A DNA stretch of 53,190 nucleotides, taken from the NCBI GenBank assembly GCA_015058155.1, contig SVCW01000009.1:1-53190 (forward strand), in the 5' to 3' direction. The stretch's first letter is position 1; every line of letters starts with the position of its first letter. Position numbers and translations under genes: made by a program. The notes under the pieces are model-generated. The model did not search any database. It was not told where the DNA came from and saw nothing but the letters and a program-made list of their open reading frames with translations. Shown here piece after piece: positions 23,150 through 32,998 of this stretch. This DNA is from Clostridiales bacterium. GTDB taxonomy: Bacteria; Bacillota; Clostridia; Peptostreptococcales; Anaerovoracaceae.

Positions 23150-24652
23150 TTATTTCACGTTGCTTGTATCCTTAAGAATTACGTCGTGTGCTCCGCCTTC
23201 TACGATTGAAGTTGCTGAAACGAGAGTAATCTTCGCCTTCTGCTGGAGTTCTGCAATAGTGAGTGCTCCGCAGTTGCACATTGTTGATTTTACCTTATTT
23301 AATGAAAGCTGTACGTTGTCCTTGAGTGAACCTGCGTATGGTACGTATGAGTCTACGCCTTCTTCAAACTTGAGCTTGCTGTCGCCGCCCATGTCATAAC
23401 GCTGCCAGTTTCTTGCACGGTTGCTTCCTTCACCCCAGTATTCCTTAACGTATGTTCCGTTTAAGTTGATTCTGTTTGTTGGTGATTCGTCAAATCTTGC
23501 GAAGTATCTTCCGAGCATGAGGAAGTCTGCACCCATTGCAAGAGCGAGAGTCATATGGTAGTCATATACGAGTCCGCCGTCACTACAGATTGGTACATAG
23601 ATTCCTGTTTCTTCAAAATATTCGTCTCTTGCTGCAGCAACATCGATTACAGCTGTAGCCTGTCCTCTTCCGATACCCTTTGTTTCTCTTGTAATACAGA
23701 TTGAACCACCACCGATACCAACCTTTACAAAGTCAGCGCCTGCTTCTGCAAGATAACGGAAACCTTCTCTGTCAACAACGTTACCGGCACCAATCTTTAC
23801 TGTGTCGCCGTACTTTTCTCTAACCCAGTCAATAGTGTCCTTCTGCCATTCTGAGAAGCCTTCTGATGAGTCGATACAGAGGATATCTGCACCTGCTTCA
23901 ACGAGTGCAGGAATTCTTTCTTTATAGTCACGAGTGTTAACTCCGGCGCCTACCACATATCTCTTATGTGTGTCGAGGAGTTCGAGAGGATTTTCTTTAT
24001 GTGAGTCGTAGTCCTTACGGAATACAAATGATGTAAGTCTCTGGTTTTCATCAATGATTGGAAGAGCATTTAACTTGTGTTCCCAGATGATATCGTTTGC
24101 TTCTGAAAGAGTTACACCTTCAGGTGCTGTGATAAGCTTTTCAAATGGTGTCATGAATTCGCTTACCTTTGTGTCAGGTGACATTCTGCTTATACGATAG
24201 TCTCTTGAAGTTACAAGACCGATCATCTTGCCTTCTGCTGTTCCGTCGTCAGTTACTGCAACTGTTGAATGTCCTGATTTTGCCTTGAGTGCAAGGATAT
24301 CAGCAAGTGTCTGGTCAGGTCTGATATTTGAGTCACTTCTTACAAAGCCTGCCTTGCTTGCCTTTACTCGTCTTACCATTGCAGCCTGGCTTTCAATTGA
24401 CTGTGATACGAAGATGAATGAAATACCACCTTCCTTTGCAAGTGCAACAGCAAGATTTTCGCCTGATACAGCCTGCATTACTGCCGAAACCATAGGGATG
24501 TTCATGCTGAGAGCAGGTTCTTCACCCTTTTTGAACTTTACAATAGGTGTTTTAAGACTAACATTGTCCGGTGTGCATTCCTTTGAAGAATAACCGGGAA
24601 CTAATAAATATTCACTGAATGTTCTTGAAGGCTCGTTGTAATACTGTGCCAT
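23150..24652 (-). CDS. guaB: IMP dehydrogenase
   Basis: GuaB oxidises IMP to XMP with NAD, the step before GMP synthase. The ATG at 24652 is chosen for its AGGAGG site. The 500-residue protein has the (beta/alpha)8 core with two CBS domains around residues 105-220 ([15 protein letters not shown] and [17 protein letters not shown]). The catalytic Cys lies in [12 protein letters not shown] and the flap in the GYVP-like [11 protein letters not shown] region. It stands alone with promoter and terminator, 9 kb from guaA. Confidence 0.93.
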   Translation of the reverse strand: MAQYYNEPSRTFSEYLLVPGYSSKECTPDNVSLKTPIVKFKKGEEPALSMNIPMVSAVMQAVSGENLAVALAKEGGISFIFVSQSIESQAAMVRRVKASKAGFVRSDSNIRPDQTLADILALKAKSGHSTVAVTDDGTAEGKMIGLVTSRDYRISRMSPDTKVSEFMTPFEKLITAPEGVTLSEANDIIWEHKLNALPIIDENQRLTSFVFRKDYDSHKENPLELLDTHKRYVVGAGVNTRDYKERIPALVEAGADILCIDSSEGFSEWQKDTIDWVREKYGDTVKIGAGNVVDREGFRYLAEAGADFVKVGIGGGSICITRETKGIGRGQATAVIDVAAARDEYFEETGIYVPICSDGGLVYDYHMTLALAMGADFLMLGRYFARFDESPTNRINLNGTYVKEYWGEGSNRARNWQRYDMGGDSKLKFEEGVDSYVPYAGSLKDNVQLSLNKVKSTMCNCGALTIAELQQKAKITLVSATSIVEGGAHDVILKDTSNVK

Positions 24653-24687
24653 ATTTCCTCCTTTTACAGCTTCCAAAATTATCTGTT

Positions 24688-24716
24688 ATTATAGTGTTGT
24701 TAAATTTATATTTTAA
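24688..24716 (-). promoter_or_regulatory. guaB promoter
   Basis: On the minus strand TTAAAA (24711-24716), 17 bases, TATAAT (24688-24693), about 36 bases before the start codon. No purine riboswitch fits in that short leader. Confidence 0.55.
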
Positions 24717-24738
24717 TACTGTCGCAGTACAATTGCAA

Positions 24739-25713
24739 CTATAAATTTAAGTACTGCTCGCAGTATTCTTCAAACGTAATATCGAGTGCATAGATTGTTC
24801 TTGCTACGTCCTGACCTACGTATCTGATATGCCAAGGTTCATACATGTAACCTGTAATTCCTTCCTTGCCTTCAGGGAATCTCAGGATAAATCCGTACTT
24901 ATAACAGTTTTCTGCAAGCCAGATTCCTTCAGCTGTGTCGCCGTAATCCTGAACGAGTTCATAACCTACTGAAGGTGATGATACGTCGGCTGTGAGACCT
25001 GACTGGTGTTCACTTGTACCAGGCTTTGCACTCTTTCTGTCTGCCGCTTCCTGTCCGTCGCGTTCAACGTACATATTATATAAGTAGCTCTGGAAATTAT
25101 ATGAACGATAAGCTGTTGTTACTACGATTTCATAACCGAGAGCTTCCGCATCACCGGCAAGCTTGTTGAAAGCATCGCACGCTTCTCTTGTCATATACTG
25201 ACCTGATTCACTTCTGTTTGTAGCATAGTAATCTGGGCGCACAAGATCAACCGGCACATAGTCTGCTGTCACAGGATTGCTTCTGTTTACGAGCATGAGT
25301 TTATTGATTTCCATGTATTCTCCGCTCTTATCCCATACAGGCATTTCGCTTGTATTAACTACTTCTTTTACTGCCCCCGGAATCACATCTGTCTTTCCGT
25401 CGAGATCGAAGTCGTCCTGGATGCCATCTTCATCTGTATCGCCGGGAACCGGTTCTGGTTCAGGCTCAGGTTCAGGCTGAGCGCTTCCGATTATTCCCGA
25501 AAAATCGAATACGCCGAGTTTATCATCATTGAAAAGCGGATGATCTTCTTCAGTCGGCAGGATAATTACATTTCCTCCCTGTTCACCCGTAGTTTCCTCA
25601 AAGTCCTTGATTTCAACATCACCGAAATCAAAATAAGCTGATGTTGATGATACTGCTGTCAATGCTACTGTTACTGCGATTATTATTGCTTTCATGACTG
25701 GATTTAAATACAT
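24739..25713 (-). CDS. Secreted D-Ala-D-Ala carboxypeptidase (VanY/M15 family)
   Basis: The 324-residue protein begins with a signal peptide or anchor (residues 1-27). A flexible linker follows with an EPEPEPEPVPG run and two Ca-binding-like units (DTDEDGIQDD, DLDGKTD), as in type-3 thrombospondin repeats. The catalytic domain (about 165-324) has the zinc motif SEHQSGLTADVSS (His and Asp) and EPWHIRYVG (Glu and His), which match VanY. It trims terminal D-Ala from wall peptides. The phn operon terminator lies between it and the upstream genes, so it is probably separate. Nothing else of a van resistance cluster is present, so a wall-maintenance role is likely. Confidence 0.9.
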   Translation of the reverse strand: MYLNPVMKAIIIAVTVALTAVSSTSAYFDFGDVEIKDFEETTGEQGGNVIILPTEEDHPLFNDDKLGVFDFSGIIGSAQPEPEPEPEPVPGDTDEDGIQDDFDLDGKTDVIPGAVKEVVNTSEMPVWDKSGEYMEINKLMLVNRSNPVTADYVPVDLVRPDYYATNRSESGQYMTREACDAFNKLAGDAEALGYEIVVTTAYRSYNFQSYLYNMYVERDGQEAADRKSAKPGTSEHQSGLTADVSSPSVGYELVQDYGDTAEGIWLAENCYKYGFILRFPEGKEGITGYMYEPWHIRYVGQDVARTIYALDITFEEYCEQYLNL

Positions 25714-25781
25714 ACAATTTCTCCAATTAGTTATAGGTTACCTTTTATTTTAACACTTTTTTATCGTTAATGCAAAAGAAA

Positions 25782-25803
25782 ACGCCCTCTGAAAAGAGAG
25801 CGT
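25782..25803 (-). terminator. Terminator after the phn operon
   Basis: On the minus strand ACGCTCTCT pairs with AGAGGGCGT (one G-T pair) around TTTC, and TTTTCTTTT follows. Confidence 0.7.
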
Positions 25804-25811
25804 CATGAATT

Positions 25812-26591
25812 TTATCTGAGTTTTTTACGAATCCATCCTGTGAACATATCGAGTACAAATACAGTCACGATAATTGCGAGGAGCACGATACTTACTCTGC
25901 CCCACTTACGTGCCTGGATTGCAAAGATAAGTGTAGCACCGATACCGCCTGCACCGACAAGACCGAGAGTCGATGCACTACGAACACCTATTTCAAAATG
26001 ATTGAGTACGAGTGATGCGTAGAGCGGAAGGAGCTGAGGTATACGTGCGTAGAACATTGTCTGGATACCGTTTGCGCCTACTGCATGGCATGCTTCAACA
26101 GGAACTTCGTCCATCTTTTCCATTTCTTCGGTGAAGAGTTTACCAAGCATACCTATCTGGTGCACACCGATTGCAAGAGCTCCTGCAAAAGGACCAGGAC
26201 CTACAACCTTGATGAAAATGATAGCGTATACGAGTTCAGGGAATGAACGGAGTACGTCAAGTATGAACTTTCCTATTTTCGGAATGATAACGTTTCGCTT
26301 CCAGAGGTTACGCGATGCGATAAGTACGAATGGAAGGCAGAGCACTGTTCCGATTGCTGTTCCTACGAAAGCAATACAAACAGTCATTATCATAAGCGAG
26401 AATACGTCTTCCTTGCTGCCGTTATAGAAATATGACCATTCAGGCTGCATAAGGTTTTTGAGGATGAACTTAAGGCTTCCCCATGAGAAACCATCAAGTC
26501 CCGACCAGTTAAGGTCGTACGCACAGAACCACACTACAAAGATGAAAAGTGCGAGATATGCAATCTTTTTGAGGTTAGAATTTTTTCCCAT
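25812..26591 (-). CDS. phnE: Phosphonate-type ABC transporter permease, second PhnE
   Basis: The 259-residue membrane protein has about six helices. The EAA coupling loop near residues 160-180 reads EACHAVGANGIQTMFYARIPQ, and the family end AGGIGATLIFAIQARKWG is typical of PhnE. It forms the pore with the other permease for a phosphonate-like anion. One base separates it from the gene before it, and the ribosome site GGAGG lies inside that gene's end. This is the last gene of the operon. Confidence 0.9.
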   Translation of the reverse strand: MGKNSNLKKIAYLALFIFVVWFCAYDLNWSGLDGFSWGSLKFILKNLMQPEWSYFYNGSKEDVFSLMIMTVCIAFVGTAIGTVLCLPFVLIASRNLWKRNVIIPKIGKFILDVLRSFPELVYAIIFIKVVGPGPFAGALAIGVHQIGMLGKLFTEEMEKMDEVPVEACHAVGANGIQTMFYARIPQLLPLYASLVLNHFEIGVRSASTLGLVGAGGIGATLIFAIQARKWGRVSIVLLAIIVTVFVLDMFTGWIRKKLR

Positions 26592-26592
26592 A

Positions 26593-27372
26593 CTATGCTA
26601 ACCTCCTCTGCAGTGCTTCTGATACTGAGTCAACGATAAGTACAACTACGAAAATCGAGATGATTACGATTGAAACTCTGTCATATCTGAAGAGTCCGAG
26701 TGATGCACTAAGTGTTACTCCGATACCACCTGCACCTACGTAACCAAGTACTGTAGATGCACGCACGTTTATTTCAAATGCATATAAGAAATATGCGAGG
26801 ACCTTGTTCATAATCTGAGGCCAGATTGACCATACTGCTATCTGTAGTCTGTTTGCTCCTACTGATTCGTTTGCCTCAATCGGTTCGAATTCAATAGTTT
26901 CAATTGATTCGTAGATGAGCTGTGAAACAAGTCCGAATGTAAATACTGCAATTGTAATAACACCTGTCGCTTCTCCTATACCGAGTACAGCAACGAGAAT
27001 TGCTGCGAGGAGAAGGTTCGGGATTGTACGTATTATATTTAAGATCAGACGGAAGAAGCCTGTAATATATTTGTTCTGTGTGGCAACTTCTGTCGCAAGA
27101 AATGAGCAAGGGATGGCAAATACCATACCGAGCATAGTTCCGAGTGCCGACATCTTAAGAGTTTTCACAAGCGGTCCCATAAGCTGAGGGATATATGAGA
27201 AGTCAGGCTGTGAAAGTTTCTTAAGGAACTTAACCATCTGATCAAGATTTCCGAGGGCTTCCATAAAAGTAGCCTCGATATTCATTGCACTTCCGATGAA
27301 GCATATGGCAATCACAAATACTACGAAAGCGGACTTATACCATTGGAAGTGTACTGTATCTTTAATCTGCAT
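26593..27372 (-). CDS. phnE: Phosphonate-type ABC transporter permease, first PhnE
   Basis: The 259-residue protein matches the second PhnE in size and layout; its EAA loop reads EANESVGANRLQIAVWSIWPQ and its end GGIGVTLSASLGLFRYDRVS. The two permeases form a heterodimer, as in other phnDCEE systems. It starts three bases after phnC. No C-P lyase, phosphonatase or phosphite dehydrogenase gene is nearby, so the imported compound may be something other than a phosphonate. Confidence 0.9.
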   Translation of the reverse strand: MQIKDTVHFQWYKSAFVVFVIAICFIGSAMNIEATFMEALGNLDQMVKFLKKLSQPDFSYIPQLMGPLVKTLKMSALGTMLGMVFAIPCSFLATEVATQNKYITGFFRLILNIIRTIPNLLLAAILVAVLGIGEATGVITIAVFTFGLVSQLIYESIETIEFEPIEANESVGANRLQIAVWSIWPQIMNKVLAYFLYAFEINVRASTVLGYVGAGGIGVTLSASLGLFRYDRVSIVIISIFVVVLIVDSVSEALQRRLA

Positions 27373-27375
27373 AAG

Positions 27376-28137
27376 TTACTTCCCACTTTCTCTTAAGAAT
27401 GAATCGCCTTTGTATATCATAGTAAGCACTTCGTTACTGAGTTCTTCAGGTTTTCCGTCAAATACGAGTCTTCCGTCCTGAAGAGCGATAACGCGTGTTG
27501 AATACGCCTTTGCGAGTTCTACTGAATGAATGTTAACGATAACAGTCTTTCCCATTGTTTCGTTAATCTTCTTGAGCTCGTCCATGATTTCCACTGATGT
27601 TACAGGGTCAAGTGATGAAACAGGTTCGTCCGCAAGTATAATATTAGCTTCCTGGAAAAGTGTTCTTGCGATGGAAACACGCTGCTGCTGGCCACCTGAA
27701 AGGTCGTCGCATCTTGTATGTAATTTTTCTGAAAGGCCTACCTTTTCAAGCACTTCGTTGCAGAGCTCATAGTCTTCCTTACTGAAAAGTCCAAATACGC
27801 TCTTTGCTGTTGAATAGTAGCCGAGCTTTCCTGAAAGTATGTTTTTCTGTACAGTATTTCTCTTTACGAGGTTGAACTGCTGGGAAATGAGTCCGATACC
27901 TCGTCTGATTTCCTTGAGTTCTTTTTTGTTTGCTTTTGTAAGCGACTTGTCGTCGATGATGATTTCGCCTTCTGTAATTTCGTTCAAACGATTGATAGCA
28001 CGTAAGAGTGTACTCTTTCCTGCACCGCTTAAACCAATGATGGAGAGAAACTCTCCATCATTGATTGTAAGGTTTACGTCTATTAATCCTTTGACACCGT
28101 TATCATATGTTTTTGAAACGTGATCAAAGATAATCAT
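27376..28137 (-). CDS. phnC: Phosphonate-type ABC transporter ATP-binding protein
   Basis: The 253-residue ATPase has Walker A GLSGAGKSTLLRAIN, the signature LSGGQQQRVSIAR and Walker B IILADEPVSSLDP. Its closest family by these stretches is PhnC. It follows phnD by 16 bases and drives uptake by the two PhnE chains. Confidence 0.93.
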   Translation of the reverse strand: MIIFDHVSKTYDNGVKGLIDVNLTINDGEFLSIIGLSGAGKSTLLRAINRLNEITEGEIIIDDKSLTKANKKELKEIRRGIGLISQQFNLVKRNTVQKNILSGKLGYYSTAKSVFGLFSKEDYELCNEVLEKVGLSEKLHTRCDDLSGGQQQRVSIARTLFQEANIILADEPVSSLDPVTSVEIMDELKKINETMGKTVIVNIHSVELAKAYSTRVIALQDGRLVFDGKPEELSNEVLTMIYKGDSFLRESGK

Positions 28138-28153
28138 AAACTTTTTCTCCTAA

Positions 28154-29071
28154 TTATTCAGCTGCCTTTGCCATGTAATCTTCGATTGTGTCATAAGCTG
28201 CTTCGTTTGATACAACGTAGCCAGTGTGGCTCCAAGCGCTCATGATCTGAAGACCTTCTTCTTCTGATGCCATCTGTAAGAATGCATCCTGAACCTTAGT
28301 CTTTAATGCGTCGTCCATTGTAGGGAGAACAGCGATTGCGTCGTTAGGAATGTCGCCTTCTGAAAGGATTCCAGCTGCGAGTTCTGCAAATACGTCTACA
28401 GGATTTCCTGCTGCGTCAGTAAGAGCATTTCTGAATACGTATCTTGATCCTTCGAATGTGAAGCAAGCATCAACGTCTCCGTCATATACAGCCTTCATAG
28501 CTGATACAACGTCTGAAATCTGCTGCCAGTTTGAAGTATCGAATTCAAGTCCGAGATCCTTCATTTCTGCTACAGGGTAGATGTAACCTGAAGCTGAAGC
28601 AACTCCGAGGTATGCAACCTTCTTACCAACGAGGTCTTCGTATGAGTCGATACCTGAGTCAGCTCTTACGATAACTTCTGCCTTGAAATCGCCTACTACT
28701 GAACCTTCGATTGGCTGTTCAGTAACCTGATCGTAATCAACGAGAGTTGATGAAAGGATTGATTCTGCAGCACCGAGAGTTCTAGCCTGAACGTAAGCAG
28801 CAGGTGGCATGATACCAACGTCAACCTGACCAGCTTCCATAGCTTCTACGATTGTAGTGTAGTCAGTTGCAACTGTTACGTTTACTTCCATACCAAGGAT
28901 GTTTTCGAGGTATGCAGCGAATGCTTCTGTTGTTGCGTCTGCGAGTTCTGCGTTTGTTGGAACGTACTGAACGCTGATTGAAGTCTGTTCTTCAGTATCT
29001 CCGCCGCCACCGCAAGCAACGAGTCCGAGTACCATTACGAGTACGAGAACTACTGCTAATACTTTTTTCAT
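28154..29071 (-). CDS. phnD: Phosphonate-type ABC transporter binding lipoprotein
   Basis: The ATG at 29071 follows AGGAGG; the frame upstream lacks a site. The 305-residue protein has a lipobox LVAC (Cys20) and the PhnD/PtxB fold, with QVDVGIMPPAAYVQAR and VVSAMKAVYDGDVDACF as family stretches. It captures the substrate outside the membrane. Other members bind phosphite, phosphonates or related small anions, so the exact ligand is unknown. It is the first gene of the operon. Confidence 0.9.
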   Translation of the reverse strand: MKKVLAVVLVLVMVLGLVACGGGGDTEEQTSISVQYVPTNAELADATTEAFAAYLENILGMEVNVTVATDYTTIVEAMEAGQVDVGIMPPAAYVQARTLGAAESILSSTLVDYDQVTEQPIEGSVVGDFKAEVIVRADSGIDSYEDLVGKKVAYLGVASASGYIYPVAEMKDLGLEFDTSNWQQISDVVSAMKAVYDGDVDACFTFEGSRYVFRNALTDAAGNPVDVFAELAAGILSEGDIPNDAIAVLPTMDDALKTKVQDAFLQMASEEEGLQIMSAWSHTGYVVSNEAAYDTIEDYMAKAAE

Positions 29072-29114
29072 TTTGTGTTTCCTCCTGTTTCTTGCAAAAA
29101 ACAAATTACCCTTA

Positions 29115-29144
29115 ATTATACAATGAAATTACTGCATTTTTCAA
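29115..29144 (-). promoter_or_regulatory. phn operon promoter
   Basis: On the minus strand TTGAAA (29139-29144), 18 bases, TATAAT (29115-29120), about 44 bases before phnD. No Pho-box-like repeats are obvious. Confidence 0.6.
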
Positions 29145-29194
29145 CGTTTTTCATGCGATTTCGGCACTAAAATTGACCTGAAGTACAAAAAAAC

Positions 29195-29216
29195 CGGGAT
29201 TCGCACGCGAATCCCG
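29195..29216 (-). terminator. Terminator after the MBL hydrolase gene
   Basis: CGGGATTCG and CGAATCCCG make a perfect 9-bp stem with a four-base loop; TTTTTTT follows on the minus strand. Confidence 0.85.
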
Positions 29217-29269
29217 AACATTTTAATTGTTTTTTAGTTTTATTCTCTGCCGCCGGAACGCGTATCCAG

Positions 29270-30010
29270 TTATACCGTTTCCACAATACCGAATCCGGCT
29301 TCGTGAATCCTGTCGATTACGCTGTCACCGCGGAGGTGCATCATATAGATCTTACTTCTGAGCTCATCGGTCATGGCAGGTGCAAGTGCTTCGATCATCC
29401 TGTCGATATTGAGATGAATATCATCAGGTACATCGAGGTCTGTTGCTTCCATATAGACTTTATCGATGACATCATGAGTATTCAGGAAGTTCATGAGATT
29501 ATCGGTAACGCTTGTATCTGCCGAATAGAACACGCCACCTTCCGGAGTCTCAAAAGTGAATGAATACCCTGTAATCATGTGGTCGTGTTTTGTAAGTTCA
29601 TATCTGACAGAACTGAATGCCTCGAATACGCCATCAACTTCCTCTTCATTTACAAACTCATAGGCATTCTCAGTATTTCCGAAGATTGTCATGAGTGTAC
29701 GGAGGCTCTCGATATACGGCACGTCTTCCGGATTTTTCACTGTCGGCACGATAATCTTGAGCTTTGTCCTTAATATAAACTGGCAGTAAAGTCCGAGCGA
29801 ACCGAGTGAACCTGCATGATCACAATGCGTATGTGAGACCACTACATACACTTCCTTCACACCTGCAAGCACGCCAAGTGCCTGCAGCTTCGAAAACGCC
29901 ATCTCGCCGCAATCGATAAGGAAGAGTCTGTCACCTTCTATAAAATACGCGTTCGTATTACCTTCTTTTGTATTGAACGCAGCTCCGCGCCCGATAAATT
30001 TCAGATCCAT
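29270..30010 (-). CDS. Metallo-beta-lactamase-fold hydrolase
   Basis: The start at 30010 (MDLKFIGRGAAFNTKEGNTN) is backed by AAAGGTGG upstream and gives the normal N-terminus of the fold; the longer frame does not. The 246-residue protein has the metal motif HTHCDH at residues 60-65 (His60, His62, Asp64, His65) and a later FYSADTSVTD strand with an Asp ligand. Substrates in this group are diverse (cyclic nucleotides, RNA, thioesters). It resembles the RNase Z-like/phosphodiesterase branch in general shape, but I cannot assign a substrate. Confidence 0.85.
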   Translation of the reverse strand: MDLKFIGRGAAFNTKEGNTNAYFIEGDRLFLIDCGEMAFSKLQALGVLAGVKEVYVVVSHTHCDHAGSLGSLGLYCQFILRTKLKIIVPTVKNPEDVPYIESLRTLMTIFGNTENAYEFVNEEEVDGVFEAFSSVRYELTKHDHMITGYSFTFETPEGGVFYSADTSVTDNLMNFLNTHDVIDKVYMEATDLDVPDDIHLNIDRMIEALAPAMTDELRSKIYMMHLRGDSVIDRIHEAGFGIVETV

Positions 30011-30043
30011 AAGCCACCTTTGTAATAAAAATTCCTTAATCCA

Positions 30044-30072
30044 AGTATACCTTTGCATTTCGGATTTTGCAA
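30044..30072 (-). promoter_or_regulatory. Promoter of the MBL hydrolase gene
   Basis: On the minus strand TTGCAA (30067-30072), 17 bases, TATACT (30044-30049). Confidence 0.65.
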
Positions 30073-30159
30073 GAAAGCATGAGAACAAAAATGTCAACCT
30101 GCGCTTTCGGTTTCGCTTTTGCAGGGTTCATCTAATGTCTCTTTTTTAAATCTACTTAC

Positions 30160-30374
30160 AAAAAGACATCAAATCCCCCCGCTCTGATGTCCGTTTTTCT
30201 AAATCCGCATCAAAAAGACACCAGCGAGTCTGGATTTCCTCATTTTGTTACTGTTTTTCTTAAATTCAAGGTGTTTTTTCCCTGCGAAATGTCCATTTTT
30301 TCAAATTCACATCAAAAAGACACCAAATCTCCCCGCTCTGATGTCCGTTTTTCTAAATCCGCATCAAAAAGACA
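30160..30374. repeat. 61-bp direct repeats built on GACAT palindromes
   Basis: 30160-30220 and 30314-30374 match at 59 of 61 bases. Each unit holds AAAAAGACAYC and, facing it, GATGTCCGTTTTT, so each can form hairpins. Looser copies of AAAAAGACA or its complement continue at about 30130, 30290, 30394 and 30415. No gene is supported here. The array looks like an intergenic palindromic repeat element. Confidence 0.75.
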
Positions 30375-30431
30375 TCGAATAGGCACCTTCCAATGTCTTT
30401 TTGCCACCTCAAAAATCAAAAAGACATTTCG

Positions 30432-30554
30432 CCTGCATTTGCACGGGTCGTTCCTCTTGCCAAAGGCTTAATGCTGCATTTGCACGGGCCGTTTCTCTTG
30501 CTAAAGGCTTAATGCTGCATTTGTGCATGCCAATTCACTTGCCAAAGGCTTGAG
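30432..30554. repeat. Three tandem 41-bp repeats
   Basis: Units at 30432-30472, 30473-30513 and 30514-30554 share CTGCATTTG and CTTGC(C/T)AAAGGCTT. The first two differ at about four positions and the third is more decayed. No gene overlaps them that I can support. Confidence 0.8.
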
Positions 30555-30604
30555 CAGAAAAATGCGCTGTGCTTGCGCACGCCGGCACCTTTGGGCAGAG
30601 AAAA

Positions 30605-30635
30605 AAAGAATCCAGAGCACAACCCTGGATTCTTT
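30605..30635 (-). terminator. Terminator downstream of groEL
   Basis: AAAGAATCCAG and CTGGATTCTTT make a perfect 11-bp stem with a nine-base loop and a T-run on the minus strand. It lies about 270 bases beyond the groEL stop, after decayed duplicated sequence. Confidence 0.75.
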
Positions 30636-30656
30636 GTCTTTAATATTGAATGTTTG

Positions 30657-30722
30657 TTAAAGTGCCTTTCTGACCTTTGCAGCCATTAATGCTTCTGTCG
30701 CGTCTTTTTCTACATCTACTGC
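30657..30722 (-). pseudogene. Possible C-terminal coding relic
   Basis: On the minus strand AVDVEKDATEALMAAKVRKA, then Leu and a stop, reads like a protein tail but has no start or site. It lies directly before the terminator. It may be what is left of a gene or of a groEL duplicate (GroEL has a [19 protein letters not shown] stretch). The likeness is weak. Confidence 0.3.
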
Positions 30723-30736
30723 GGAGCTTCGGCAAA

Positions 30737-30900
30737 CTCACATCATTCCCATGCCGCCCGCCTACTCTGCACGACACTGCTGGCATGTCAGTGCCTGTAT
30801 TTCATGCAAAATTTCTGAAACTACATCATTCCCATGCTGCCGTCAACTCTGCATTCCATTGCTGACATGACAAGGCCTTCGTTTCTTGCGAAACTTAAGG
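30737..30900 (-). pseudogene. Two decayed copies of the groEL 3' end
   Basis: Units of about 82-84 bases start at 30737 and 30821. Both match the true groEL end (from 30903) at the stop and tail, sharing ACATCATTCCCATGC. In frame, the nearer copy reads GLVMSAMECRVDGSMGMM against [18 protein letters not shown] in GroEL, and the farther one GTDMPAVSCRVGG before a one-base shift. They arose by tandem duplication and then decayed. Confidence 0.7.
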
Positions 30901-30902
30901 AA

Positions 30903-32552
<1,650 letters not shown>

Positions 32553-32831
32553 TTATTCAACGATTGCAAGAATGTCTTCCTGCTTCATGATGATGTATTC
32601 TTCACCTTCGTACTTGATTTCAGTACCGGCATACTTTGAGAAAATTACTCTGTCGCCAACTTTAAGTTCCATAGCTTCGTCCTTAGTTCCAGGACCAGCT
32701 GCTACGATTTCTGCAACCTGTGGCTGTTCTTTTGCTGTGCTTGAAAGGATGAGTCCTCCCTGTGTCTTTTCCTGAGCTTCCACTCTCTTTAATACTACTC
32801 TTACTCCGAGTGGCTTGATTCCAAAACTCAT
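32553..32831 (-). CDS. groS: Co-chaperonin GroES, 10 kDa
   Basis: The 92-residue cap of the GroEL chamber has the usual start IKPLGVRVVLKRVEAQEKTQ, with the mobile loop around GGLILSSTAKEQPQ and the end YIIMKQEDILAIVE. AGGAGG precedes the ATG. It is the first gene of the groESL operon, under a CIRCE element. Confidence 0.96.
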   Translation of the reverse strand: MSFGIKPLGVRVVLKRVEAQEKTQGGLILSSTAKEQPQVAEIVAAGPGTKDEAMELKVGDRVIFSKYAGTEIKYEGEEYIIMKQEDILAIVE

Positions 32832-32876
32832 TTACGTTAACCTCCTGTATATAAATAATGTTTTTTAACTTGTTTG

Positions 32877-32903
32877 TTAGCACTCTTGATGTTTGAGTGC
32901 TAA
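32877..32903. promoter_or_regulatory. CIRCE operator (HrcA binding site)
   Basis: TTAGCACTC, nine bases, GAGTGCTAA is an exact CIRCE consensus. It sits just downstream of the groES promoter, where HrcA represses the operon at normal temperature. hrcA itself is not in the window. Confidence 0.97.
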
Positions 32904-32907
32904 ATTA

Positions 32908-32935
32908 ATTTTACCCCAAAATCTTACAATGTCAA
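32908..32935 (-). promoter_or_regulatory. groESL promoter
   Basis: On the minus strand TTGACA (32930-32935), 16 bases, TAAAAT (32908-32913), directly upstream of CIRCE. Confidence 0.85.
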
Positions 32936-32998
32936 TACTATATCACAAAATCTTCATAAACGGTAGAGGAACTACATATTTCAATGCTTTTATAAACG

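Noticed and set aside
24739-25713. Vancomycin resistance cluster
   Set aside because: Only a VanY-type peptidase is present; no vanH, vanA, vanX or two-component genes.
30160-30374. Suspected CRISPR array
   Set aside because: Only two long copies, irregular spacing, palindromic units and no cas genes nearby.
30187-30471. 94-codon plus-strand frame in the repeat array
   Set aside because: It is made of the repeats themselves (HQKDT, ASKRH motifs), with no ribosome site.
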